A stretch of DNA of 64,000 bases from JBKBKC01 sp046294265 (GCA_046294265.1 JBKBKC010000009.1:62001-126000); one strand, 5' to 3'. Positions 35,416 through 43,889 are shown, numbered from the stretch's first letter. Made by a program: numbers and translations. The notes: generated from the sequence alone by a model not told the origin.

Positions 35416-36453
35416 TCAGCTGTCGTAGTCGATCACATGGCGCAACTGCTTTTCGTATTCCAGCGCCTTGCCGGTTCCCAGCGCCACACAATTCAGCGAT
35501 TCATTGGCCACGCTGATCGACAGCCCCGTCTGCTCGCGCAGCGCCAGATCGAGGTCACCCAGGAGCGCCCCGCCCCCCGTCAGCATCACGCCCCGGTCCA
35601 CGATGTCGGCCGCAAGGTCCGGCGGCGTCGCCTCCAGCGCCTGCATCACCGCATCATAGATCTGCTGCACCGTCTCGGCCAGCGCCTCGGCCACCTGCGC
35701 CTGGTTGATCTCGGTCTCCTTCGGCACCCCGTTCAACAGGTCGCGCCCCCGGATGTGCAGCGCCTGCCCCCGCCCGTCGTCGGGCATCCGTGCGGTGCCG
35801 ATGGTGGTCTTGATCCGCTCGGCCGTGGTCTCGCCGATCAGCAGGTTCTGGTGCCGCCGCAGGTAGGAAATGATCGCTTCGTCCATGCGATCGCCGCCCA
35901 CCCGCACCGAACGGGCGTAAACGATGTCGCCCAGGGACAGCACGGCCACCTCGGTCGTCCCGCCACCGATGTCCACCACCATGTTGCCGGTGGGCTCGGT
36001 GATCGGCATCCCCGCCCCGATGGCCGCCGCGATGGGCTCCGCGATCAGCCCCGCCCGCCGCGCCCCCGCCTGCAACACCGAATTGCGGATCGCGCGCTTC
36101 TCCACGGGTGTCGCGCCATGCGGGACGCAGACAAGGATCTTTGGCTTGGAAAAGGTGGACCGCTTGTGCACCTTGCGGATGAAATGCTTGATCATCTCCT
36201 CCGCCGCCTCGAAATCCGCGATCACCCCGTCGCGCATCGGCCGGATCGCCTCGATGCTGCCGGGCGTGCGCCCGAGCATCAGCTTGGCATCCTCGCCCAC
36301 GGCCAGAACCACCTTCTTGCCGTCCTTCACGTGATAGGCCACGACCGAGGGCTCGTTCAGCACGATCCCCTTGCCGCGCACATAGACCAGCGTGTTCGCG
36401 GTCCCGAGGTCGATGGCCATGTCGGACGAAAAAAGGCCGGAGAGTATGGACAT
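35416..36453 (-). CDS. mreB: Actin-like cell-shape protein MreB
   Basis: 345 residues, against 347 in E. coli. Actin-fold ATP motifs: phosphate 1 (DMAIDLGTANTLVYVRGKG), phosphate 2 (MVVDIGGGTTEVAVLSLG) and adenosine motif (GVMLTGGGALLGDLDL). The N-terminal MSILSGLFSSD includes the amphipathic membrane-binding stretch and fixes ATG 36453. It is the first gene of the shape operon. Confidence 0.96.
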   Translation of the reverse strand: MSILSGLFSSDMAIDLGTANTLVYVRGKGIVLNEPSVVAYHVKDGKKVVLAVGEDAKLMLGRTPGSIEAIRPMRDGVIADFEAAEEMIKHFIRKVHKRSTFSKPKILVCVPHGATPVEKRAIRNSVLQAGARRAGLIAEPIAAAIGAGMPITEPTGNMVVDIGGGTTEVAVLSLGDIVYARSVRVGGDRMDEAIISYLRRHQNLLIGETTAERIKTTIGTARMPDDGRGQALHIRGRDLLNGVPKETEINQAQVAEALAETVQQIYDAVMQALEATPPDLAADIVDRGVMLTGGGALLGDLDLALREQTGLSISVANESLNCVALGTGKALEYEKQLRHVIDYDS

Positions 36454-36781
36454 GAAGGCGTGATCCCCATCGCCAAATGAAAGCAGTCCCCGCGACTCGG
36501 AACCCGGCGCAGGCGCTTGCCCTATAGGCGCAGGCCCGCCCAAGGGAAAGGGGCTTGCCCCGCCCGACCCTGGCCAAAGGCCCACCCTTCAGGTCGGCAA
36601 CAGCCGGGAATGGCAGAAATCCCATGGGTCAAGAGCTTCCAAGGCGCCGAAACACCTGTGGATAGATCGCATATTCACAACTGGGCAAATCTTCGCCTGC
36701 CACCTCTCCAGCGTCCCGATGGCCCAAATATCCCAGAGAGAGTCGCGGAACGCGACGGGGGGGCAGCGCCCCCCGCCCCGC
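36454..36781. other. Intergenic region upstream of mreB and downstream of leuA
   Basis: No gene is seen in these 328 bases. Near mreB the minus strand carries a TATAGG -10-like box at 36521-36526 with only a weak CTTTCC -35, a tentative mreB promoter. Near leuA lie two stems: GTCGCG-GAA-CGCGAC (36742-36756) and GGGGGGC-AGC-GCCCCCC (36758-36774), followed on the minus strand by a gggatatttgggcc tail, i.e. the gene-end repeat acting as a probable leuA terminator. Confidence 0.55.
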
Positions 36782-38359
36782 TCACTCGCCGTGATAGCTC
36801 ACGGTCTTGAGGTCATCGCCCGGCGCCGACTTCTGCCGCCGCACCACCAGCCGGTTCAGCGCGTTGACATAGGCCTTGACGCTCGCCACCACCGTATCGG
36901 TATCCGCCGCCTGCCCCGTCACGATGCGCCCCTCTTCCTCCATCCGCACGCTGACCGTGGCCTGCGCATCGGTCCCTTCGGTCACCGCATGCACCTGGTA
37001 CAGCTGCAACCGCGCCCGGTGCGGCCAAAGCGCCTTGACGCACTGGAACGCCGCATCCACCGGCCCGTCGCCGGTGGCATCCGTGCTGTGATCCACCCCG
37101 TCGATGGCCAGCGTCATCTCGGCCGTCTGCGGCCCCTCCGTCCCGCAAACCACCCGCAGCCGCTTCAGGACCAGCGTCTCCGACCCCGGATCATTGGCCT
37201 GATCCGCCACCAACGCCACGATGTCGTCGTCGTAAACCTCCTTCTTGCGGTCCGCCAAGGCCTTGAACCGCACGAACACGTCGTTCAGCTGGTTGTCCGC
37301 CAACTCGACCCCCAACTCGCGCAGCTTCGCGCGCAGCGCCGCGCGGCCCGAATGCTTGCCCATCGCGATGTTCTTGGCCTGCAGCCCGATATCCTCGGGC
37401 CGCATGATCTCAAACGTCGCCACGTTCTTCAGCACCCCGTCCTGATGGATGCCGCTTTCGTGCAGAAAGGCGTTCTTGCCCACGATGGCCTTGTTGAACT
37501 GCACCGCAAAGCCCGACACCGTCGCCACCCGGCGCGACAGATGCATGATCTTGGTCGTGTCGATCCCCGTCCGATAGGGCATGATGTCATGACGCACCCG
37601 CATCGCCATCACCACCTCCTCCAGCGCGGTATTCCCAGCCCGCTCGCCCAACCCGTTGATCGTGCACTCGATCTGCCGCGCGCCCGCCTCCACCGCCGCC
37701 AGCGCATTGGCCGTCGCCATCCCGAGGTCATTGTGGCAATGCGTGGCGAACACCACCTGATCCGCTCCCGGCACCCGCTCCAGCAACATCGCGATCAGGG
37801 CCGCACTCTCGCGCGGCGCGGTATAGCCCACCGTGTCGGGAATGTTGATCGTCGTGGCCCCCGCCCGGATCGCGATCTCCACCACCCGGCACAGATAGTC
37901 ATGCTCGGTCCGCGTGGCATCCATCGGCGACCATTGCACGTTGTCGCACAGGTTCCGTGCATGGCTCACCGTCTCATGGATGCGCTCGGCCATCTCGTCC
38001 ATCGTCAGGTTCGGGATGGCCCGGTGCAGGGGCGAGGTGCCGATGAACGTGTGGATGCGGGGGGATCCCGCATGACGCACCGCCTCCCAGCAGCGGTCGA
38101 TGTCCTTGATGTTCGCCCGCGCCAGCCCGCAGATCGTGGCATTGCGCGACCGCGTCGCGATCTCGCGCACCGCCCGGAAATCCCCCTCGCTCGCGATGGG
38201 GAACCCCGCCTCGATCACGTCAACCCCCATCTCGTCCAGAAGGCCCGCGATCTCCAGCTTCTCGTCATGGGTCATGGTCGCGCCCGGCGACTGCTCGCCA
38301 TCGCGCAGGGTGGTGTCGAAAATCAGCACGCGCGGGGCGGCGGTTTCGGATTCGGTCAT
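36782..38359 (-). CDS. leuA: 2-isopropylmalate synthase
   Basis: 525 residues: the N-terminal catalytic TIM barrel (FDTTLRDGEQSPGATMT; metal-binding His pair in FATHCHNDLGMATAN; GERAGNTALEEV), linker with HESGIHQDGVLK, and the C-terminal leucine-binding regulatory domain, consistent with feedback inhibition. It condenses acetyl-CoA and 2-ketoisovalerate in the first committed step to leucine. ATG 38359 has AAGGAA 7 nt upstream. A Leu-rich leader peptide and alternative stems upstream indicate attenuation. Confidence 0.95.
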   Translation of the reverse strand: MTESETAAPRVLIFDTTLRDGEQSPGATMTHDEKLEIAGLLDEMGVDVIEAGFPIASEGDFRAVREIATRSRNATICGLARANIKDIDRCWEAVRHAGSPRIHTFIGTSPLHRAIPNLTMDEMAERIHETVSHARNLCDNVQWSPMDATRTEHDYLCRVVEIAIRAGATTINIPDTVGYTAPRESAALIAMLLERVPGADQVVFATHCHNDLGMATANALAAVEAGARQIECTINGLGERAGNTALEEVVMAMRVRHDIMPYRTGIDTTKIMHLSRRVATVSGFAVQFNKAIVGKNAFLHESGIHQDGVLKNVATFEIMRPEDIGLQAKNIAMGKHSGRAALRAKLRELGVELADNQLNDVFVRFKALADRKKEVYDDDIVALVADQANDPGSETLVLKRLRVVCGTEGPQTAEMTLAIDGVDHSTDATGDGPVDAAFQCVKALWPHRARLQLYQVHAVTEGTDAQATVSVRMEEEGRIVTGQAADTDTVVASVKAYVNALNRLVVRRQKSAPGDDLKTVSYHGE

Positions 38360-38392
38360 GTCATGCTTCCTTGTTCGGACTTCGCTGTTCCT

Positions 38393-38437
38393 CCGGGCGC
38401 TTGTCACCTCCGAGCGGTCGCGCCCGGGGGCACGCTC
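38393..38437 (-). promoter_or_regulatory. leuA attenuator: mutually exclusive RNA stems
   Basis: In the leuA leader RNA, GAGCG (from plus 38437-38433) can pair with CGCTC (38416-38412). Alternatively CCGGGCGC (38427-38420) can pair with GCGCCCGG (38400-38393) as an 8-bp stem. The first stem encloses one arm of the second, so both cannot form together. The leader peptide stop codon lies at the first arm, so ribosome position at its Leu codons could choose between them. Confidence 0.6.
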
Positions 38438-38534
38438 AGAGGCAGCTCAGAAGCAGCAGTCCGGGCAGCGCGTCACGGGTGGCCGGGGCGCCGCTGGCAC
38501 CCGCAAAGCTCTGAATGATAAAACCCCGCATCAT
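38436..38534 (-). CDS. leu leader peptide (32 aa, four consecutive Leu codons)
   Basis: Small reading frame starting with two ATGs and ending ...DALPGLLLLSCL just before TGA. The run CTG CTG CTT CTG plus further Leu codons (CTG at DAL, CTC before the stop) is the hallmark of a leucine attenuation leader. It lies 76 nt upstream of leuA on the same strand, 7 nt downstream of a TATAGT box, so the mRNA may be practically leaderless, as known for trpL of Sinorhizobium. Confidence 0.72.
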   Translation of the reverse strand: MMRGFIIQSFAGASGAPATRDALPGLLLLSCL

Positions 38535-38541
38535 GTCTGCG

Positions 38542-38547
38542 ACTATA
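38542..38547 (-). promoter_or_regulatory. -10 box of the leuA leader transcript
   Basis: TATAGT on the minus strand, followed by CGCAGAC and then the leader-peptide ATG. This would put the start site at or next to the A of that ATG. The -35 (TTTTCC, 16 nt upstream) is weak. Confidence 0.5.
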
Positions 38548-38631
38548 CAAATCTCTGCCGCAAGGAAAAGCCCCAATCGCGCCCCCTCACTTGCCCCGCG
38601 CGCGCGCCGGAGCTAACTCCCGCGCAGGTGT

Positions 38632-38681
38632 TCTTCCGTCCCCAAATATCCCACGGGGGCCCGGGGGTGTGAAACCCCCGG
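38632..38681. repeat. Second copy of the CCGGGGGT hairpin/tail element
   Basis: Inverted copy of 20933-20985: stem 38661-38681 with loop GTGAA, and tail ttcttccgtccccaaatatc. Here it lies between the divergent leuA leader and the MFS gene rather than at an obvious gene end, which argues for a dispersed element and not simply a terminator. Confidence 0.6.
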
Positions 38682-38730
38682 CGGCCGCCACCCGCCCAAC
38701 GCTGCCGGATGCCCCGGATCGGAGCCGCGC

Positions 38731-39876
38731 TTGACAATCCCCGCCCTTCTCGCCACGGCCCGCGCGCCGCTTGCCGCCTTCGCCGCGATGGGAGTCCTCT
38801 GGGGCACCTTCGCAGCCGTGCTGCCCGATCTGAAAATCATGCTGGACGTGGACGAGGCCCGCCTGGGCCTCCTGATCTTCGCCACCCCCATCGCCGCCGT
38901 CCTCAGCATGCTGGCCGCCCCCGCCATCGGGGCCTCGCTGGGACGCGCGGCGCTGCCGGTGGCCGCCACGCTCATGGCGCTGGCCTTCACCCTGCCCGGA
39001 CAGACCGCCTCGCTCCTCCTCTTTCCGCTGGCGATGATGGCCTGCGGGGCGGCCACCGGCCTCACGGATGTCTTGATGAACGCCCGCGTGGCGGCGCTGG
39101 AGAATGATCGCGGCCTGCCCCTGATGAATCTGTGCCACGCCGCCTATTCCTTCGGCTACGCCGGCGGCGCCATTGCCACCGGCGCCATGCGGGCCGACGG
39201 CTGGGCGCCCGGTGCCGTCATGCTCACCATGTCCGCCACCGCCCTGATCCTCGCAGCCCTGACCCGCGAGGCGGACGGCACCATCCATGGCCTGCGTCGG
39301 CCCGAAGGTGGCGGCCCCGGCCTCGGTCTCATCCCGGTGCTTGGCGGGGGCATCGTGCTCATCGCCTTTCTCACCGAGAACGCGGCCGAGAACTGGTCGG
39401 CCCTGCATATCGAGCAGACGCTTGGCGGCAGCCCCGCCGAAGGGGCCATGGGCCCCGCCGCCCTCGCCCTCACGATGGGGGTCGCGCGCCTTGTGGGCCA
39501 AGGCTTTGCCCAGCGGGTCAACCCGCTGCATCTCTTGTGCGGCGGGGCGGTGATCTCGGCGGCGGGCGCGCTGACCGCAGGCCTCGCCGTCTCGCCCACC
39601 ATGGCCTATGCGGGCTTCATCATCATGGGCATCGGCTCGTCCGTCATCGCCCCCACCGCATTTTCGCTGGTCGGCCGATTCGCGCGACCGGAGGCCCGCG
39701 CCCGCGCCGTCGCCCGCGCCACGCTTTACGGCTATTTCGGCTATTTCTTCGGCCCGCCCATGCTGGGCTTCATCGCGGGCAGTTTCGGGCTGCGCATGGC
39801 CTTCGTCTTTGCCGCCTTTGTCCTGCTCAGCATTCTGGTGCTCGCCCCCCTCATGCTGCGCCGCCGCCTCGCCTGA
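38731..39876 (+). CDS. Major facilitator superfamily transporter
   Basis: 381 residues with about twelve hydrophobic segments in two halves and the FucP/YbjJ-like pattern (AAMGVLWGTFAAVLPDLK; GCGAATGLTDVLMNARVA-like loop; NLCHAAYSFGYAGGAI). Probably an inner-membrane sugar or drug proton symporter/exporter. The start is TTG: GGAG lies 6 nt upstream and no in-frame ATG is near. Confidence 0.83.
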   Translation: MTIPALLATARAPLAAFAAMGVLWGTFAAVLPDLKIMLDVDEARLGLLIFATPIAAVLSMLAAPAIGASLGRAALPVAATLMALAFTLPGQTASLLLFPLAMMACGAATGLTDVLMNARVAALENDRGLPLMNLCHAAYSFGYAGGAIATGAMRADGWAPGAVMLTMSATALILAALTREADGTIHGLRRPEGGGPGLGLIPVLGGGIVLIAFLTENAAENWSALHIEQTLGGSPAEGAMGPAALALTMGVARLVGQGFAQRVNPLHLLCGGAVISAAGALTAGLAVSPTMAYAGFIIMGIGSSVIAPTAFSLVGRFARPEARARAVARATLYGYFGYFFGPPMLGFIAGSFGLRMAFVFAAFVLLSILVLAPLMLRRRLA

Positions 39877-39887
39877 TCCGCCATGCA

Positions 39888-39915
39888 AAAGGGCGGCCCT
39901 CGCGGGCCGCCCTTT
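39888..39915. terminator. Bidirectional terminator between MFS gene and cold-shock gene
   Basis: AAAGGGCGGCCC-TCGC-GGGCCGCCCTTT is a perfect 12-bp stem with a GNRA-like tetraloop position and A/T edges on both sides, between two convergent genes. This is the clearest intrinsic-type terminator in the window. Confidence 0.8.
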
Positions 39916-39952
39916 CAAAACCGCCGGGCCGCAAGGCCCGGACGCGATCAGA

Positions 39953-40159
39953 TCACGCCAGCGCGAGGTTCATCGCCGATTCGCGGCCATCACGGCCTTT
40001 TTCGATGTCGAAGGTCACGGCCTGGCCATCGGCCAGTTCGCGGATGCCCGCGCGCTCAAGCGCCGAGACGTGCACGAACACGTCGCGCGCCCCGCCCGCC
40101 GGAGCGATAAATCCGAAACCCTTGGTTGCGTTGAACCATTTCACGGTGCCATTGGCCAT
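39953..40159 (-). CDS. cspA: Cold-shock domain protein (CspA family)
   Basis: 68-residue OB-fold RNA chaperone. RNP1 is KGFGFI (13-18) and RNP2 VFVHV (27-31); the start MANGTVKWFNATKG is standard. It binds single-stranded RNA and melts secondary structure. The gene is preceded by a long untranslated stretch, as usual for csp genes. Confidence 0.95.
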   Translation of the reverse strand: MANGTVKWFNATKGFGFIAPAGGARDVFVHVSALERAGIRELADGQAVTFDIEKGRDGRESAMNLALA

Positions 40160-40527
40160 CGTGTGTACTCCTGTCTTGTCTCGCCACCCACAACACGCGG
40201 TGGCCCGGCTCGGGTATCAGCATCGCAAACTGAAGCCCGAAGGAGACAGAGAGGTCGATCTGGAAAGCGTCGCCCGTCCCATATGCGCCCTTTCCCCCCC
40301 AAATGCAACCACCAACCGTCCTGACCGGCGCGAACCTGCCCGCCTCAGGTTGCGGCCACCCCCGCGCCACCGCCGGGGCCCGCCCCCGCAAGCCCCTGAA
40401 AACAGGTGCGCTATCCCATAGCAGGGCGGCGATTTTGCCTAGCGGGGCGGCATCGTCCATGTCGGATCGCAGGGCAGACAAGCACGGTCTGCCACACCCC
40501 TCTGCTGCCACAGAAAAGGACGACACC
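40160..40527. other. Divergent intergenic region between cspA and a secreted protein gene
   Basis: No gene recognised in these 368 bases. It should contain the cspA 5' untranslated leader (minus) and the promoter of the peptidoglycan-binding protein (plus). An inverted repeat AACCTG-N7-CAGGTT is at 40333-40351. No convincing -35/-10 pair was found by eye. Confidence 0.4.
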
Positions 40528-41052
40528 ATGACCATCGCCATCACCCGCACCCTGACCGCCGCCGTCACCGCCCTGGCACTCGCCGCGGCCTCCGCCGCCC
40601 CCGCCCATGCCTGGGGCAAGAACGAGCAGAACTTCCTCAAGGGCGTTCTGGCCACCGTGGCCGTCGGGGCCATCATCCAGCAGTCGAACAAGCAGGGCCG
40701 CGCGCATGCCCGGCCGCAACCGCAATATTTCGTGCCCGCGCCGCAACCGCAATACTACGCGCCCGGCCCGCGTGCGCAGCATGTCACCCCTCAACACGCC
40801 CAGCCGCGTTACATCCCGCCGGCGCCGGTCTATTCGCCCGTCGCCGTGGCCTTCAACGAATACTCGCCCGCCTCGCGCCGCGCGATCCAGCAGCGCCTGC
40901 GCGCCTATGGCTACTATCGCGGCGGCATCGACGGCGCCTTCGGCCCCGGCACCCGCGCCGCGATCGAGGCCTATGCCCGCGACACCGGCAACACCCAGGC
41001 CGTGCAAAGCCGCGACGGCACGGTGCGCCTGCTGAACGGCCTTCTGGTCTGA
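40528..41052 (+). CDS. Secreted protein with C-terminal peptidoglycan-binding domain
   Basis: 174 residues: Sec signal peptide ending near APAHA|WG, a Gln/Pro/Tyr-rich low-complexity linker with a repeated PQPQYFVPAPQPQYYAPGP unit (about 62-82), and a C-terminal PG_binding_1-like domain (SRRAIQQRLRAYGYYRGGID, GAFGPGTRAAIEAYARDTG). It is likely to be periplasmic and to touch the cell wall. AAAGGA precedes the ATG by 6 nt. Confidence 0.8.
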   Translation: MTIAITRTLTAAVTALALAAASAAPAHAWGKNEQNFLKGVLATVAVGAIIQQSNKQGRAHARPQPQYFVPAPQPQYYAPGPRAQHVTPQHAQPRYIPPAPVYSPVAVAFNEYSPASRRAIQQRLRAYGYYRGGIDGAFGPGTRAAIEAYARDTGNTQAVQSRDGTVRLLNGLLV

Positions 41053-41132
41053 CGAACACCTGCGGCGGTGGGGGTGAGCAGCCCCCGCCGCAGGCCCGGC
41101 GCGTGCGGTGCCCAAGCCCCCATGTGGTGCCG

Positions 41133-41181
41133 CACGCGTCCCTATGTCCGCGCTTTTTTCCGGCCCGTTTAGGGACGCGTG
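41133..41181. repeat. 12-bp inverted repeat with 25-nt loop
   Basis: CACGCGTCCCTA (41133-41144) and TAGGGACGCGTG (41170-41181) are perfect inverted copies. The loop contains CTTTTTTCC. It may end the upstream peptidoglycan-binding gene transcript or be a protein-binding element; the right arm runs into the tandem repeat that follows. Confidence 0.6.
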
Positions 41182-41246
41182 TCGGTACGCGTGTCGGTAC
41201 GGATGCCATACGCAAACCCGACGCGCGCGGGACGGATGCCATACGC
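41175..41246. repeat. Tandem 12-mer and spaced direct 15-mer upstream of the second ECF operon
   Basis: ACGCGTGTCGGT occurs twice head to tail (41175-41198). It is followed by ACGGATGCCATACGC at 41199-41213 and again at 41232-41246, start to start 33 bp (about three helical turns). This lies 95-165 bp before the ECF/VWA operon and would suit cooperative binding of a regulator. No promoter motif was recognised. Confidence 0.55.
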
Positions 41247-41343
41247 CTCTTTTTGCGCGATTTCAGCACGTTAACCCAGATTTCTCCGAAATGCCCCGAA
41301 TCATCCCAAGATTTCCCCACACCCTCCCGTCTCAGCTATCGTG

Positions 41344-41889
41344 ATGCTGATGGACACCGCCGACGAGACCCTCGCCACCGCCGCCGCCGAAGGAGACCGG
41401 GCGGCCTTTGCCGTGCTGATCGGGCGGCATTATGACCGCATCTACCGCACCGCCTGGCGCCTCACCGGCAGCCGTGACCAGGCGCAGGATCTGGCGCAGG
41501 ACATCTGCGCCGCCCTGCCCGCCAAACTCGCGGGCTTCCGGTCCGAAGCGCGGTTCACCACCTGGCTCTACCGCGTCACGGTCAACGCGGCGCATGACCT
41601 TCGTCGCCGCGACGCCACAAGGTCCCGCGCCGCAAGTGGTTGGGGAGACTGGGAAATCGCCCGCCAAGACGCGATGGCCGAGGATCGCGCCGCGCAAGGC
41701 TGGCTGGCCCAGGCCATGACCCGCCTTCCCCCCGACCTGCGTGATACCCTTGCGCTCGTGGTCGGCGAAGACCTCACGCAGGCCGAGGCCGCGCGCGTGC
41801 TGGGCGTGCAGGAGGGCACCATCGCCTGGCGGATGTCGCAGGTGAAACAGCGCCTGCGCGCCATGGCCGCCGAGGAGGCCCGCGGATGA
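41344..41889 (+). CDS. ECF-subfamily sigma factor (paired with VWA protein)
   Basis: About 181 residues. Region 2 reads AFAVLIGRHYDRIYRTAWRL ... DQAQDLAQDICAALPAKL and FTTWLYRVTVNAAHDLRRR; region 4 reads LPPDLRDTLALVVGEDLTQA and LGVQEGTIAWRMSQVKQRLR. GTG 41341, ATG 41344 and ATG 41350 are all possible starts; none has a strong SD. The stop overlaps the next gene (ATGA), whose product is the probable anti-sigma partner. Confidence 0.9.
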   Translation: MLMDTADETLATAAAEGDRAAFAVLIGRHYDRIYRTAWRLTGSRDQAQDLAQDICAALPAKLAGFRSEARFTTWLYRVTVNAAHDLRRRDATRSRAASGWGDWEIARQDAMAEDRAAQGWLAQAMTRLPPDLRDTLALVVGEDLTQAEAARVLGVQEGTIAWRMSQVKQRLRAMAAEEARG

Positions 41890-43874
41890 CCGATGAATTC
41901 GACCGTCTTTCCAACGCCTTGCGGGATGGCCTTCCACCGGCCGATCCGTCCGCGCGGGATGCAGCCCTGCGCCTCGCCATGGAAAATTACGACCGCCTCC
42001 AAGGAACCACTCCGGCCCCGCGTCCCATCCAGGACCGTCCCGAACCCCGGGCGGGTTTCCTGAAGGGATTGCGCAACATGCTGAATTCGCTGACCTCTCG
42101 GCCTGCCCTGGCGATGACCACCTCGGTCGCAGCCCTGATGCTGGGCGTGGTGATGGTGCAACCGATCCTTACCTCCACCCCCCGCCCCGGCCTGTCCGAC
42201 ACAGCCCCCGGGCCCATCGCACAGACCCGCGCCGAGGGCGACACCGCCACGCCGATCCTGCCCGGCACCATCGACCCCGTGATCATCGGCGCCGCCGAGA
42301 ACCGCGATATGGTCGTGGCCGAGGCGCCACCCGGCCTTGCCCCTCCACCCTCGCCCATGATGCTGGCCACCCCCGCCGATGCCCGAGGCGAGGCCACAAA
42401 GCGCGCAATGATCCCAGAGGCTTATGGCATGTCCCCCGCCATGGCCCCGGTGGCTGACGCGCTGCCGCCGACCCCGGAAAACCGCGACAGCTTTGCCAAC
42501 GCCACCCCGAACCCGGTCAAGGTGACGGCCGAGGAACCCGTCTCCACCTTCTCGGTCGATGTCGATACCGCGAGCTATTCCATCGTCCGCTCCTCCCTGA
42601 ACGCAGGCAGGCTGCCCCCGCCCGAGGCCGTGCGGATCGAGGAGATGGTGAACTATTTCCCCTATGCCTGGGCCCCCCCTGGGGCGGATGAGGCCCCCTT
42701 CCGCGCCACCGTTACCGTGATGCCAGCACCCTGGAACGCGGGCCGCCAACTGGTCACCATCGGCCTGCAGGGCCGCCTTCCGGCCATCACCGATCGCCTG
42801 CCCCTGAACCTCGTGTTCCTTGTGGACACCTCAGGGTCGATGAACGCACCCGACCGGCTTCCGCTTCTGAAACAATCGCTTGCCCTGGTTCTGCCGCAGC
42901 TGCGCCCCGAGGACCGGGTGGCGATGGTGGCCTATGCAGGCTCGGCCGGCACCGTCCTGCCCCCCACCCCCGCCACCGACCGCGCGACGATCCTCGCAGC
43001 GCTCGACCGGTTGGAGGCGGGCGGCCCGACCGCCGGGGGCGAGGGGTTGGAACTGGCCTACCGGGTGGCCGAAGGGATGGGCGGCGCGGAGCGCGTCGGT
43101 CGCATCCTTCTGGCCACCGATGGCGACTTCAATGTGGGCGTATCCGACCCCGAGGGGCTGGAAGCCTATGTGGCGAGGAAGCGGGAAACCGGCGTCTATC
43201 TGTCGGTCCTGGGCTTTGGTCGCGGCAACCTGCAGGATGCGACCATGCAGGCCATCGCGCAGGCCGGAAACGGCATGGCGGCCTATATCGACACTGCGCA
43301 GGAGGCACGGAAAGTGCTTGTGGATCAACTGACTGGTGCGCTGTTCCCGATCGCGGACGACGTGAAGATCCAGGTCGAATGGAACCCCGCCACGGTCGCC
43401 GAATACCGCCTGATCGGCTATGAAACCCGCCTGCTGGCGCGGGAGGATTTCAACGACGACCGCGTGGACGCGGGCGAGATCGGCGCGGGCCATGCGGTGA
43501 CCGCGATCTATGAGGTGACGGCCCCGGACAGCCCCGCCCGCGCCACCGATCCCCTGCGCTATGGCACGGCCCCCGCCCCCGCCGTTTCCCCTGAACTCGG
43601 CTTCCTGCGCCTGCGCTGGAAAGAGCCGGGGGCCGCCACGTCGCAACTGATGGAAACCCCGATCCTGCCCGACATGGCCCCCGTCGGCCCCGAGGCGCGC
43701 TTTGCCGCCGCCATCGCGGGCTTTGGCCAGTTGCTGACCGGCGGGCGCTATCTGGGCAACTGGGGCTGGGACGAGGCCATCGCGCTGGCACTGGAAGGGC
43801 GGGGCGAAGATGCCTTTGGCTACCGCGCCGAGGCGGTCAACCTGATGCGGCTGGCGCAGGCGCTGTCGCGCTAG
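41886..43874 (+). CDS. Membrane-anchored von Willebrand factor A protein (YfbK-like), putative anti-sigma
   Basis: 662 residues. Cytoplasmic N-terminus of about 70 residues, one membrane helix (about 74-94), a Pro-rich periplasmic stretch, the VWA_N block (YSIVRSSLNAGRLPPPEAVR near 231-250), a VWA domain with an intact MIDAS DTSGS (314-318), and a DUF3520-like C-terminus. Translational coupling to the ECF sigma suggests the N-terminus holds the sigma factor while the VWA domain senses a periplasmic metal-dependent ligand. The family is known; the sensing role is inference. Confidence 0.82.
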   Translation: MTDEFDRLSNALRDGLPPADPSARDAALRLAMENYDRLQGTTPAPRPIQDRPEPRAGFLKGLRNMLNSLTSRPALAMTTSVAALMLGVVMVQPILTSTPRPGLSDTAPGPIAQTRAEGDTATPILPGTIDPVIIGAAENRDMVVAEAPPGLAPPPSPMMLATPADARGEATKRAMIPEAYGMSPAMAPVADALPPTPENRDSFANATPNPVKVTAEEPVSTFSVDVDTASYSIVRSSLNAGRLPPPEAVRIEEMVNYFPYAWAPPGADEAPFRATVTVMPAPWNAGRQLVTIGLQGRLPAITDRLPLNLVFLVDTSGSMNAPDRLPLLKQSLALVLPQLRPEDRVAMVAYAGSAGTVLPPTPATDRATILAALDRLEAGGPTAGGEGLELAYRVAEGMGGAERVGRILLATDGDFNVGVSDPEGLEAYVARKRETGVYLSVLGFGRGNLQDATMQAIAQAGNGMAAYIDTAQEARKVLVDQLTGALFPIADDVKIQVEWNPATVAEYRLIGYETRLLAREDFNDDRVDAGEIGAGHAVTAIYEVTAPDSPARATDPLRYGTAPAPAVSPELGFLRLRWKEPGAATSQLMETPILPDMAPVGPEARFAAAIAGFGQLLTGGRYLGNWGWDEAIALALEGRGEDAFGYRAEAVNLMRLAQALSR

Positions 43875-43889
43875 GCGGTGCGCGTCACA

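Noticed and set aside
36590..36640. TTGACC on the minus strand as mreB -35
   Set aside because: No -10-like hexamer follows at normal spacing; left unassigned.
41175..41246. Small CRISPR-like array
   Set aside because: Only two copies of each unit, one pair directly abutting and no cas genes; better described as regulatory or remnant repeats.
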